Assembly: GCA_013362555.1 (NCBI GenBank)
Contig: JABFVX010000338.1
Span: forward strand, 1-12,165
Direction: 5' to 3'
Length of the DNA: 12,165 bases
Source: Mycobacteriaceae bacterium
Lineage (GTDB): Bacteria; Actinomycetota; Actinomycetes; Mycobacteriales; Mycobacteriaceae
Of the stretch, positions 1-6,594 are shown one piece after another (positions within the stretch are counted from its first letter, which is position 1; every line of letters begins with the position of its first letter). A model generated the notes under the pieces. The model was not told the origin of the DNA and did no database searches. It saw only the letters and a list, made by a program, of their open reading frames with translations. The translations under genes and the position numbers were made by a program.

Positions 1-3
1 CGG

Positions 4-885
4 TCACTGGCCCGCATTGTTGATGGTGACGGTGTCGATCATCCCGGACTGCACGCCCCACCGCGCGGCGATGCTCCGGTACGCGCCGGTGTCGATCAGC
101 TTCTGCAGCGCCTGCCGCAGCGCGGGAGCCAGCGGCGAGCCCTTGGGCACCGGCCAGCCGTAAGGCGCCGCGTCGTAGATCGGCCCGACCGGCTCGACGC
201 TGCCGTCGGTCTGGCGCACCGCGTACTGGGTCGCCGGGGAATCGGCCGACATCGCGTCGACCTGGCCGAGCATCAATGCGGTGGTGGCGCTGCTCTGATC
301 CTCGAAGGCCACCTTGACCAGCGCGGGCTTGCCCGCAGCCACGCACCGGGCGCTCTTCCCCGGCACTTCGTCGGTGTCTTCGACGGTGGTCGCCTGCACC
401 GCCACCCGCAATCCGCAGGCATTGTCCGGATCCACCTTGCTGCCGGTGCGCCGCGCCCACTGCACCCCGGCCCGGAAATAATCCACGAAATCCACCGTCT
501 TCTGCCGCTCGACGTTATCGGTGAAGGACGACATTCCCATGTCATAGGTGCCCGCCGTCACCGCCGGAATGATTTTCTCGAAAGTCGACTCGACATAACT
601 CGCCGTCACCCCGAGCACCGCCGCCACGGCGTTCACCAGATCCACGTCGAAGCCGACGATTCGACCACTGGAGTCCCTGAATTCGTTTGGGGTGTAAGGG
701 ACGTTGACCCCGACGACGAGCCGCCCCGACTGTCGGACGCGGGCCGGAAGCAGTGCCGCAGCCGCGGGATCGGCCCGCACGGTCGGAAACGGCTCGGTAG
801 GGACCGGATTGGAATTCTCGACGTTGGTCACGCAGCCGGCGAGCAGCGCGGCCGCGGCGCACAGCAGCGCCATTCGAGCGGCCAC
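4..885 (-). CDS. Extracellular solute-binding lipoprotein of an amino-acid-type ABC transporter (SBP family 3)
   Basis: Seen: 293 residues from a GTG start with GGAGG six bases upstream. The short N-terminus has Arg4, a hydrophobic run and a lipobox LLAGC ending at Cys18, so the protein should be a membrane-anchored lipoprotein outside the cell. A low-complexity Pro/Ala linker (about 19-48) precedes the binding domain (about 50-285). The domain shows the family 3 pattern: LVVGVNVPYTPNEF, then GFDVDL (78-83), then SSFTDNVERQKTVDFVDYF with the Arg that in relatives contacts the ligand carboxylate. Family knowledge: such proteins bind glutamate, glutamine, arginine or related polar solutes and deliver them to a permease. 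Ligand cannot be decided here. No permease or ATPase gene follows within the 3 bases before the window edge, so the rest of the transporter may lie to the left or be absent. The gene is divergent from the thioredoxin gene. An ATG at residue 5 is a possible alternative start but would shorten the signal peptide too far. Confidence 0.9.
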   Translation of the reverse strand: MAARMALLCAAAALLAGCVTNVENSNPVPTEPFPTVRADPAAAALLPARVRQSGRLVVGVNVPYTPNEFRDSSGRIVGFDVDLVNAVAAVLGVTASYVESTFEKIIPAVTAGTYDMGMSSFTDNVERQKTVDFVDYFRAGVQWARRTGSKVDPDNACGLRVAVQATTVEDTDEVPGKSARCVAAGKPALVKVAFEDQSSATTALMLGQVDAMSADSPATQYAVRQTDGSVEPVGPIYDAAPYGWPVPKGSPLAPALRQALQKLIDTGAYRSIAARWGVQSGMIDTVTINNAGQ

Positions 886-912
886 GGCGGTCCTCCATCG
901 GATTGCGGGTAT

Positions 913-928
913 ACCGGAATTGTCCGGT
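913..928. promoter_or_regulatory. Palindrome upstream of the solute-binding protein gene, possible operator
   Basis: ACCGGA and TCCGGT form perfect 6-base arms around a 4-base centre, 28 bases upstream of the GTG of the minus-strand lipoprotein gene. A further CCGGACA at 998-1004 is complementary to TGTCCGG at 921-927, nearer the thioredoxin gene. The 180-base divergent region (886-1065) must hold promoters for both genes, but I see no convincing -35/-10 pair. A regulator-binding role is inference from position and symmetry only. Confidence 0.25.
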
Positions 929-1065
929 TCATCGACCCGAGCACTGTGAGAAGGTTAATGCCGGCATGCGGAAGAATGGTAACCAACCCGGTGTTATCCG
1001 GACATCGGCCGCTCGACCAGCGCCGCGGCGACACGTTGCGCACGGACTACCCCAGAAAGGCCACC

Positions 1066-1437
1066 ATGCCCACCCAGACTCTGACGCAGCAGAACTTCGA
1101 CGAGATCGTCACCGGCAATGACGTCGTGCTCATCGACTTCTGGGCCGCCTGGTGCGGCCCGTGCCGCACCTTCGCGCCGACCTACGAGGCCTCCGCCGAC
1201 AAGCACCCCGATGTGGTGCACGGCAAGGTCGACACGGAGGCCGAAGAGGGGCTGGCGGCGGCGGCCGGGATCCGCTCGATCCCGACCGTGATGGCCTTCC
1301 GCGAGGGCGTGCTGGTCTTCGCGCAGCCGGGCGCGCTGCCCGCCGAGGCGCTCGACGAGCTGGTGACCAAGGTCAAGTCGCTGGACATGGATGCTGTGCG
1401 CGAAGAGCTGGCTCAACAGCAGGCCGACGCCGAGTGA
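1066..1437 (+). CDS. Thioredoxin family protein
   Basis: Seen: the ATG at 1066 has AGAAAGG five bases upstream and gives a 123-residue protein, close to the usual 105-115 of thioredoxins plus a short tail. The open frame continues upstream to 946, but that extension has no thioredoxin character, so the internal ATG is preferred. The fold is complete: VVLIDFWAAWCGPC with active-site Cys30-Gly-Pro-Cys33, and IRSIPTVMAF with the cis-proline at Pro73. No signal peptide or membrane segment is present, so it acts in the cytosol. Known role: disulfide reductase that donates electrons to ribonucleotide reductase, peroxiredoxins and other partners, recharged by thioredoxin reductase. No reductase gene is adjacent, so this is probably an accessory thioredoxin rather than the trxB-trxA locus copy; I therefore give no symbol. 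The C-terminal tail (about 105-123) is acidic and Gln-rich. A long hairpin starts ten bases after the stop. Confidence 0.93.
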   Translation: MPTQTLTQQNFDEIVTGNDVVLIDFWAAWCGPCRTFAPTYEASADKHPDVVHGKVDTEAEEGLAAAAGIRSIPTVMAFREGVLVFAQPGALPAEALDELVTKVKSLDMDAVREELAQQQADAE

Positions 1438-1447
1438 GTTAGCGCCT

Positions 1448-1512
1448 GCGAACATCCAGAATGACCCGTGGCGAGCGCACGGCGCACGCCACGGGTCATT
1501 CTGGATGTTCGC
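1448..1512. terminator. Long hairpin R1, bidirectional terminator-like element of a repeated family
   Basis: Arms 1448-1473 and 1487-1512 are perfectly complementary over 26 bases and contain the family core CCAGAATGACCCGTG. Inside, after one mismatch, GCGC pairs with GCGC around a 3-base loop. The element fills the gap between convergent genes. It begins 10 bases after the thioredoxin stop and its last base overlaps the stop codon (TAG) of the minus-strand gene. There is no T-run on either side, so if it terminates it would be of the tail-less type described in actinobacteria. It is one of four related hairpins here (with 5355-5403, 6533-6585 and 9736-9786). Confidence 0.75.
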
Positions 1513-1886
1513 TAGCTCGCTCGCGGCGACCGGTGCCGGTCGGCGACGCGAACGCTGATCCGATTGGCTTCGGGATCCGCGACCCAGACTCCGGCGCCGG
1601 TCTCTTCCCACAGCCGGGCGACGAGGCGGTGCCTGCCCGGGCTGCCGGGCGCCGGGCCCGAATGCCAGACGTGCGACATCGCGGGCACTACCACGTGCCT
1701 GCATTCGGCACGGCGCAATTCATGAATCAGGTCATTGAACGCGGGTCGGTCCGGGCCGGGCTCGTGAAAGACCGTTCCGAGGTCGAACCCTTCCCGGGCG
1801 GCAAAATTCCGAATCCGCTCCTCCCATTCGGACACCTCTCCGGAAACAAGGTCCACACGCATATACCCGTACATCAGCGGCCTCAT
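1512..1886 (-). CDS. Small resolvase-like (serine recombinase N-terminal fold) protein lacking catalytic residues
   Basis: Seen: ATG at 1886 with GGAAGG seven bases upstream gives 124 residues. The frame is open further upstream to 2093, but only this start has a good ribosome site and a family-like N-terminus. The order of elements matches a serine recombinase catalytic domain: YGYMRV at 6-11 (strand 1), an amphipathic helix about 17-32, a GFDLGTVFHEPGPDRPAFNDL stretch, and a HVVVPAMSHV strand. The catalytic Ser that should follow YxRV is Asp12, and the Arg pair of the usual LDRLxR motif is absent (MSHVWHS at 70-76). There is no DNA-binding tail. Small proteins of this kind are, to my knowledge, common in streptomycetes and nocardiae, without a proven function. 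It is unlikely to cut DNA; a regulatory or structural role is a guess. It is divergent from the class IV PLP enzyme gene and converges on the thioredoxin gene. Confidence 0.75.
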   Translation of the reverse strand: MRPLMYGYMRVDLVSGEVSEWEERIRNFAAREGFDLGTVFHEPGPDRPAFNDLIHELRRAECRHVVVPAMSHVWHSGPAPGSPGRHRLVARLWEETGAGVWVADPEANRISVRVADRHRSPRAS

Positions 1887-1959
1887 CGACCTACCTTCCG
1901 CTCGGTTTTGCACGGCCCACCCGCATAGGCCTCGGATCACGCGAAAACAAGATTCCCTC

Positions 1960-1979
1960 GTTCCGGTAACCGGGGGAAC
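1960..1979. promoter_or_regulatory. Imperfect palindrome in a divergent intergenic region, possible operator
   Basis: GTTCC (1960-1964) and GGAAC (1975-1979) are inverted, and the overlapping CCGGTAACCGG (1963-1973) is itself nearly symmetric. It lies between the resolvase-like gene (start 1886, minus) and the class IV PLP enzyme gene (start 2045, plus), so a single regulator could act on both. TAAGCT at 2025-2030 could serve as a -10 for the plus-strand gene, but its -35 is poor. Confidence 0.2.
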
Positions 1980-2044
1980 CGCCTCATCACCGAACTTGTG
2001 GACTGCCCGTTCGGGAATTGCGAGTAAGCTGCCATGCTTATGCC

Positions 2045-2833
2045 GTGATAGAGCTAGACGGTGTGACGGTCGGTATCGATGAACTATCGGCATTGGCCCT
2101 GACCAACTACGGTCATTTCACCTCCATGCGGGTCGAGAATCTCCGCGTCCGCGGATTGGCCCTGCACATGGAGCGCCTCGCCGGCGACAGCCGCCGACTC
2201 TTCGACACCGAACTCGACACCGAGCGCGTCCGGGCGCTTATCCGGCACGCCCTGCGCGATCGGCCCGACGCGGCGCAGGTCCGCGTGACAGTCTTCGACC
2301 CCAAGCTCGACTTCGGCTGCCCCGGCGGGACGGCGAACCCGCGGGTGCTGGTCAGCGTCCGGCCCACCGGGCCGCAGGCGAACCCGCCGGCGCGGCTTCG
2401 GCTGCAATCGGTGAAGTTCTGCCGGGAACTGCCGGAAGTCAAACACGTCGGCCTGTTCTCGAGCCTGCACCACCGCCGGACCGCACAGCGCAACGGATTC
2501 GACGACGTCCTGTTCGTCACCCCGGACGGCCGGGTGTCCGAAATCGCCACCTCCAACGTGGGCATCGTCTCCGACGGCCGGGTGATGTGGCCGGACGCGC
2601 CGTGCCTGCCCGGCGTGACCATGCGACTGCTGAGCCAGGTCCGAGGCGAAAACCGAAGGGCCGCAATCACAATCGCCGATCTGGCGGCGGCCGAAGCGGT
2701 GTTCGCCACCAACGCCGCTGTGGGCATCCGGCCGGTGGTCGGCATCGACGACCTGCCCCCGCTGTCCGGCGTTCACCCGGTGTTTCAGGAAATTCGCGCC
2801 CAATACGCCGCGGTTACCACCGAGTCGCTGTAA
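2045..2833 (+). CDS. Class IV aminotransferase / fold-type IV PLP enzyme
   Basis: Seen: 262 residues if the GTG at 2045 is used. A TTG at 2018 would add nine residues (MRVSCHAYA) that do not resemble the family, and neither start has a strong ribosome site, so the GTG-started mRNA may have a very short leader. The N-terminal TNYGHFTSMRV and LHMERL patterns match the small domain. The PLP Schiff-base lysine is most likely Lys133 in LPEVKHVGLF. FDDVLFVTPDGRVSEIATSN holds the conserved Glu166 and the TSN phosphate loop. CLPGVTM near 190 is the usual C-terminal motif. Family knowledge: members are branched-chain or D-amino-acid aminotransferases and aminodeoxychorismate lyases. The KHV context is nearer the lyase type than to BCAT, but no pabA/pabB gene adjoins, so the substrate is open. 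Sixty-one bases separate it from the next gene in the same direction, which may be co-transcribed. Confidence 0.85.
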   Translation: MIELDGVTVGIDELSALALTNYGHFTSMRVENLRVRGLALHMERLAGDSRRLFDTELDTERVRALIRHALRDRPDAAQVRVTVFDPKLDFGCPGGTANPRVLVSVRPTGPQANPPARLRLQSVKFCRELPEVKHVGLFSSLHHRRTAQRNGFDDVLFVTPDGRVSEIATSNVGIVSDGRVMWPDAPCLPGVTMRLLSQVRGENRRAAITIADLAAAEAVFATNAAVGIRPVVGIDDLPPLSGVHPVFQEIRAQYAAVTTESL

Positions 2834-2894
2834 CTCTTATCACAACAACCCGATACGCTTCCCGGCGCTAGGTTCTGGTGTGAAAGGGGTTCGG

Positions 2895-3815
2895 GTGACC
2901 ACGATTCGGCGCTGGTCCGGCCGCGAGACCCGGGCGCTGCGCGAAGCCAAGCGAATGAGCATCTGCGAGTTCGCCGATCGGCTCGGGGTCAGCGACCGGA
3001 TGATCTCGAAGTGGGAGGCCGGTGGCGGCAACATTCATCCGCGGCCGGTGAACCAGGCGGCGCTCGACACGTTCCTGGGGCAGTCCAGCCCGGAGGTGAA
3101 GGCGCGTTTCGCCCTGCTCATCGGCGACGCCGTGCGCGATCCGGCCGAAGACCTCGAAATGCCGCCGATTCCGCAGGTGCGCCACCCGGTGGACGGCAAG
3201 CCCATGACTCTCGTCGACGGCGGAGTCTTCCTGTCCGGGGTTGCGGGCGAGGCGGTCTGGCTGCCCGCGTTCTACCTCGACGTCCACCCCACCAGCAACG
3301 CCGACTACGCCCGGTTCGTCGCGGCCACCGGCCACCCGGCGCCGCCGCACTGGCCCGACGGACGGCCGCTCGCAGGCACGGGCGACCATCCCGTGGTGTA
3401 CGTGACCTGGCACGACGCCGCCGCGTATGCCCGGTGGGCGGGCAAAGCGCTGCCCACCGGGCAGCAGTGGGAGAAGGCCGCCCGCGGCACCCTCGGCGCC
3501 GTGTACCCCTGGGGCAGCCAGCGCACGCCGGCCAAATGCAATGTGCGCGAAAGCGGTCCGGGAACCACCACGCCGGTCGCCCGCTACGGCAGCGGCGTCG
3601 GCCAGTACGGCACCTACGACCTGTGCGGCAATGTCTGGGAATGGTGCGCCGACCCCACCGAACCGGGCAGGCACGAGCTCAAAGGCGGCGCCTTCACCAG
3701 CCCCTTCGACCGCGCCACCCCGTCCTCCTTCAATGACGCCGCCGCCGACATGTCCGACGACGACACCGGCTTCCGCTGCGCCTGTCCCCCGCCCGGCCTG
3801 GATCTTCGCCCCTGA
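2895..3815 (+). CDS. HTH (XRE-type) protein fused to a sulfatase-modifying-factor-like domain without the catalytic cysteines
   Basis: Seen: GTG at 2895 with AAAGGGG five bases upstream gives 306 residues; a GTG at 2880 is in frame but the ribosome site sits inside it. Residues about 8-45 form an XRE-type helix-turn-helix (LREAKRMSICEFADRLGVSD, then KWEAG). From about 100 to 297 there is a complete FGE-sulfatase domain: VDGGVFLSG, FYLDVHPTSNADYARFV, VTWHDAAAYARWAGKALPT, WEKAARG, YPWG, YDLCGNVWEW and finally LKGGAF...TGFRCA. In true formylglycine-generating enzymes the stretch after GGSF carries the copper-binding Cys pair (LCxxxxC). Here the aligned positions are Ser269 and Ala274, so oxidase activity is not expected. 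No EgtB DinB domain is present either. It probably binds DNA and uses the second domain as a sensor or scaffold; this is inference. The gene ends 6 bases before the convergent slipin gene, with no room for a hairpin. Confidence 0.85.
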   Translation: MTTIRRWSGRETRALREAKRMSICEFADRLGVSDRMISKWEAGGGNIHPRPVNQAALDTFLGQSSPEVKARFALLIGDAVRDPAEDLEMPPIPQVRHPVDGKPMTLVDGGVFLSGVAGEAVWLPAFYLDVHPTSNADYARFVAATGHPAPPHWPDGRPLAGTGDHPVVYVTWHDAAAYARWAGKALPTGQQWEKAARGTLGAVYPWGSQRTPAKCNVRESGPGTTTPVARYGSGVGQYGTYDLCGNVWEWCADPTEPGRHELKGGAFTSPFDRATPSSFNDAAADMSDDDTGFRCACPPPGLDLRP

Positions 3816-3821
3816 CGCCGC

Positions 3822-4598
3822 TCACGCCTTGCCGTCCGCATCGGCGGCCCGGGAGTGGGTGTCGAGGAAGCGGAGCAGTTCGACGGGGAAAGGGAGCACG
3901 AGGGTGGAGTTCTTCTCCGCGGCGACTTGAACGACGGTTTCCAGCAGGCGAAGTTGCAGGGCCGCGGGGGTGTCCGCCATGGCGGCGGCGGCCTCGGCCA
4001 GTTTGGTCGAGGCCTGGAGCTCGCCGTCGGCGGAGATGATGCGCGCGCGGCGCTCACGCTCAGCTTCGGCTTGCCGCGACATCGACCGCTTCATCGTCTC
4101 GGGCAGCGCCACGTCCTTGATCTCGACGCGGTCGATCTCGATTCCCCACTCCAGGGCGGGATTGTCGATCATCAGCTCCAGCCCCTGGTTGAGGCGTTCA
4201 CGGTTGGACAGCAGGTCGTCCAGGTCGCTCTTGCCGATGACGGACCGCAGCGACGTCTGCGCCACCTGGGCGACGGCGGCGATGTAGTTCTGCACGCGCA
4301 CGATCGCCACGACCGGATCGTGCACCCTGAAATAGACCACGGCGTCTACCCGTACCGTGACGTTGTCGCGGGTAATCCCGTCCTGCGCGGGCACGCCCAT
4401 GGTGACGATCTGCATGTTGACCCGCTGCAACCGATCCACCAGCGGTATCAGCAACACCGGCCCGGGCTCGGCGACCTTCGCCCGCACCCGGCCGAGGCGA
4501 AAGATCACGCCCCGCTCGTATTGCTTGACCACGCGCGTCCCGGCGGCGAGCCACGCCCCGCCCGCCAGCGCGACCGCGCCCAGAATCTCCAGTACCAC
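3822..4598 (-). CDS. Slipin family SPFH/Band 7 membrane protein
   Basis: Seen: 258 residues from a GTG at 4598 with GGGAG five bases upstream. One hydrophobic N-terminal segment (about 1-20) is followed directly by the SPFH domain: VKQYERGVIFRLGRV, GPVLLIPLVDRLQRVNMQ, GITRDNVTVRVDAVVYFRV, LRSVIGKSDLDDLLSNRE. The slipin signature WGIEIDRVEIKDVALPETMK (151-170) and the following charged, Ala-rich helix RQAEAERERRARIISADGEL are present. The C-terminus ends in TLVLPFPVELLRFLD. Family knowledge: slipins form membrane-attached ring or cage oligomers that organise microdomains and often partner with an NfeD-type protease; no NfeD gene is in view. It follows the response regulator by 90 bases on the same strand, so it may be the last gene of the two-component transcript or a separate unit. 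Function in the cell surface is a family-level inference. Confidence 0.92.
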   Translation of the reverse strand: MVLEILGAVALAGGAWLAAGTRVVKQYERGVIFRLGRVRAKVAEPGPVLLIPLVDRLQRVNMQIVTMGVPAQDGITRDNVTVRVDAVVYFRVHDPVVAIVRVQNYIAAVAQVAQTSLRSVIGKSDLDDLLSNRERLNQGLELMIDNPALEWGIEIDRVEIKDVALPETMKRSMSRQAEAERERRARIISADGELQASTKLAEAAAAMADTPAALQLRLLETVVQVAAEKNSTLVLPFPVELLRFLDTHSRAADADGKA

Positions 4599-4688
4599 AC
4601 CGACTCCCGTGGTGATCGTCAGGTCTCCCAGCTTAGGCCCACATCCGGAAGGCGTCCTTCATACAGACTGTTTGCAGCAAGGACGAAT

Positions 4689-5327
4689 TCAGGACCCGTC
4701 GTCGGTGTCCAGGCCGCGCTCGATGGCATAGCGGGTGAGTTCGACGCGGTTGTGCAGCTGCAGTTTGCCGAGAATGTTCTGCACGTGGTTCTGCACCGTG
4801 CGATGCGACAACACCAGCCGGTCGGCAATCTGCTTGTAGGACAATCCCTTCGCGACCAATCGCAGCACTTCTGTCTCGCGGGCCGTCAGACCGGGGCTGT
4901 TCTCGGCAGGTTGGGCCGCGAGCCTGCGGAACTCGCCGAGCACCAGGCCCGCCAGGCCCGGCGTGAACACCGCGTCCCCGGCCGCCGTGCGTCGCACGGC
5001 ATCCAGGAACTCTTCGCGCCCAGCCGATTTCACCAGATACCCGGACGCGCCCGCCTTGACCGCCGCCAGCACGTCGGCGTGCTCGGCGCTCGCGGACAGA
5101 ATCAGCACCGGCACGTGCCGGGCGGCCAAGGCGCGCGCCACCTCCACCCCGGACAGATCCGGGAGCTGGAGGTCGACCACCGCCACCTCCGGCCGCACCG
5201 CGGGCGCCACCCGCAACGCCTGACTGCCCTCCCCCACCGCCGCCACAACCTCCATCCCGGCCTCGGCGAGGTCCCGCGCGACGCCCTCGCGCCACATCGG
5301 ATGGTCGTCCACCACCATCACCCGCAT
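4689..5327 (-). CDS. NarL/LuxR-type response regulator (MacR-like)
   Basis: Seen: ATG at 5327 with AGGAGG seven bases upstream gives 212 residues; an in-frame GTG at 5333 is only one base from the same ribosome site and is rejected. The receiver domain (1-120) has the acidic pair at residues 7-8, the phosphorylated Asp52 in VAVVDLQLPDLSG, Ser78 in place of Thr, and Lys100 in GYLVKSAG. The output domain (about 145-203) is a complete LuxR-type HTH with LTARETEVLRLVAKGLSYKQ, then IADRLVLSHRTVQNHVQNIL. It is the partner of the sensor kinase immediately upstream (kinase stop at 5388). I see no promoter between the two genes, only hairpin R2. The pair resembles MacRS of streptomycetes, which controls membrane-protein genes and morphology; that name is by resemblance and is not proven here. 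Targets are unknown, though the downstream slipin gene is a reasonable candidate. Confidence 0.93.
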   Translation of the reverse strand: MRVMVVDDHPMWREGVARDLAEAGMEVVAAVGEGSQALRVAPAVRPEVAVVDLQLPDLSGVEVARALAARHVPVLILSASAEHADVLAAVKAGASGYLVKSAGREEFLDAVRRTAAGDAVFTPGLAGLVLGEFRRLAAQPAENSPGLTARETEVLRLVAKGLSYKQIADRLVLSHRTVQNHVQNILGKLQLHNRVELTRYAIERGLDTDDGS

Positions 5328-5354
5328 CCGCACACCTCCTCCCGTGCCACACCA

Positions 5355-5403
5355 CCAGAATGACCCGTGACGTGCGTTGGGCGCACGTCACGGGTCATTC
5401 TGG
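5355..5403. terminator. Long hairpin R2 between sensor kinase and response regulator genes
   Basis: Arms 5355-5376 and 5382-5403 are perfectly complementary over 22 bases with a 5-base loop. The core CCAGAATGACCCGTG is shared with the other three copies. The TGA stop of the kinase (5390-5388) and its last residues (IQNDP) are encoded inside the right arm. The regulator ATG lies only 27 bases beyond the hairpin, and those bases hold its ribosome site but no -10 box. The element could reduce rather than abolish read-through, or process or stabilise the mRNA. No T-run follows. Confidence 0.75.
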
Positions 5404-6518
5404 ATGTCGGGTAGCGGGACTGTAAGTTCGACTTCGGTGCCTCGGCCGGGGGGCGAGTCGATAGTCACCGTCCCGCCGAGGTCGGCGATGCGGCCGCGGA
5501 TGGAACTGGCCACACCCAGCCTTCCGTCCGCTTCGGCCGCCCGCAGGCGATCGTCGGGGATTCCCGGGCCGTCGTCGCGGACGGTGACGACGACCCTGTC
5601 GCCCTCGTGCTCGGCAAGTATCCAGGCAGCGGCGTCCGGGCCGCAGTGCTTGCGGACATTGTGCAACGCCTCGGCTACGGCGGCGGCGATCTCCGCGGCG
5701 CGGTGCGCGTCCATGGTCAGCGCAGTGCCGGGCACGGCGATCGTGACGGTCGGCGAACCGAAGGCGCGCAACGACACTCGCAGGTCCGCTCGTCCCGCGG
5801 CGACAGGAGCGGCGTCGAGCTGCACCAGTTCCCGCAGCTTCGCCTCCTGCTCGCCTGCCAGCCTGCCCAGTTCGGCCGCGTCGCCGCCGATCTCCTGGCC
5901 CCGCTTCTGCACCAGTGCCAGCACCTGGAGCACGGAGTCGTGGATGCCACGCGCCAGTCGCTCCCGCTCCCGCGTCGCCGCCTCCAACTGCGCCGCCCGC
6001 TCCAGCGTCGCCTCCGCAGCACGCGCGTGCGCCGCGACGTGACCGATGACCACCCCGGCGATGAGCAGCAGCACCGAGCCGTTCACCGGCGCCGACGGCC
6101 CCAGTTCCCGGACACCTCGCTGCCACAGGTCGGCGACGCTCAGCACGACCGCGGCCAGCAGACCGGCCCGCCTGCCCCACCGCACCGCCCACGCCAGCAC
6201 CGGTCCGGCTACCCACACCGCGGTCACCGGCATGGTTCCGCCGTGCATGTCAGCTGGGGTCTGCACGAATCGCGTCGACCACAGCAACGCCACGGTGACC
6301 GCCAAGTCGGCCGCCAACAGCGGCCAGTCCCGCCGCCGCTGCCCGGCGTAGAGCGCCACCGAGGCCGCGGTCCACGCCGCCATCAGCCCGATGACGACCC
6401 ACCCCGCCGCCGGATGCGCATACCCGCCTGCCCGCGCCAGCAGCAACGCCGCATAAGCCAGCGCCACCAACCGAAACACCGCAATGGCCCGCCAGAACGC
6501 GAGCTCGATCCCGGTCAA
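5388..6518 (-). CDS. Membrane sensor histidine kinase, HisKA_3 type (MacS-like)
   Basis: Seen: 376 residues from a TTG at 6518. No strong ribosome site precedes it, but TAGTCG ends six bases upstream, a spacing seen in leaderless actinobacterial genes. Residues about 10-165 form five or six hydrophobic segments with little extracytoplasmic domain, so it may sense a membrane-borne signal. A coiled segment (166-190) leads into RERLARGIHDSVLQVLALVQ with the phospho-acceptor His193. The ATPase domain has the N-box EALHNVRKH (Asn287), the G1 box DDGPGIP (315-321) and a late GTEVELTVPLP strand. The final DIQNDP and the stop come mostly from hairpin R2, so the C-terminus was shaped by the repeat. 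The architecture matches the MacS family of streptomycetes and relatives. It pairs with the response regulator that follows. Only 76 bases separate it from the small membrane protein gene upstream, most of them taken by hairpin R3. Confidence 0.92.
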   Translation of the reverse strand: MTGIELAFWRAIAVFRLVALAYAALLLARAGGYAHPAAGWVVIGLMAAWTAASVALYAGQRRRDWPLLAADLAVTVALLWSTRFVQTPADMHGGTMPVTAVWVAGPVLAWAVRWGRRAGLLAAVVLSVADLWQRGVRELGPSAPVNGSVLLLIAGVVIGHVAAHARAAEATLERAAQLEAATRERERLARGIHDSVLQVLALVQKRGQEIGGDAAELGRLAGEQEAKLRELVQLDAAPVAAGRADLRVSLRAFGSPTVTIAVPGTALTMDAHRAAEIAAAVAEALHNVRKHCGPDAAAWILAEHEGDRVVVTVRDDGPGIPDDRLRAAEADGRLGVASSIRGRIADLGGTVTIDSPPGRGTEVELTVPLPDIQNDP

Positions 6519-6532
6519 CGCTGCCGACTACC

Positions 6533-6585
6533 GTCCAGAACGACCCGTGAAGTGCGTTCAACGCACTTCACGGGTCGTTCTGGAC
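6533..6585. terminator. Long hairpin R3 after the small membrane protein gene
   Basis: Arms 6533-6558 and 6560-6585 are perfectly complementary over 26 bases; sterically the loop would be about 5 bases (TTCAA). The core is CCAGAACGACCCGTG, with the T of R1 and R2 replaced by C and the opposite arm changed to match. It begins 9 bases after the stop of the minus-strand membrane protein gene (6595) and ends 14 bases before the kinase start (6518). This is the position of a transcription terminator for the membrane protein gene. Confidence 0.75.
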
Positions 6586-6594
6586 AACGGTGTG

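Noticed and set aside
946..1065. N-terminal extension of the thioredoxin
   Set aside because: The 40 extra residues lack thioredoxin features and the ATG at 1066 has a good ribosome site.
4654..4684. Hairpin GTCCTT...AAGGAC between slipin and response regulator genes
   Set aside because: Only 6 base pairs with a 19-base loop and no T-run; too weak to call a terminator.
3855..5363. Long plus-strand open frame (about 500 codons) opposite the slipin and response regulator genes
   Set aside because: It spans two clear minus-strand genes and the gap between them and has shadow-like composition rich in His, Arg, Gln and Asp.
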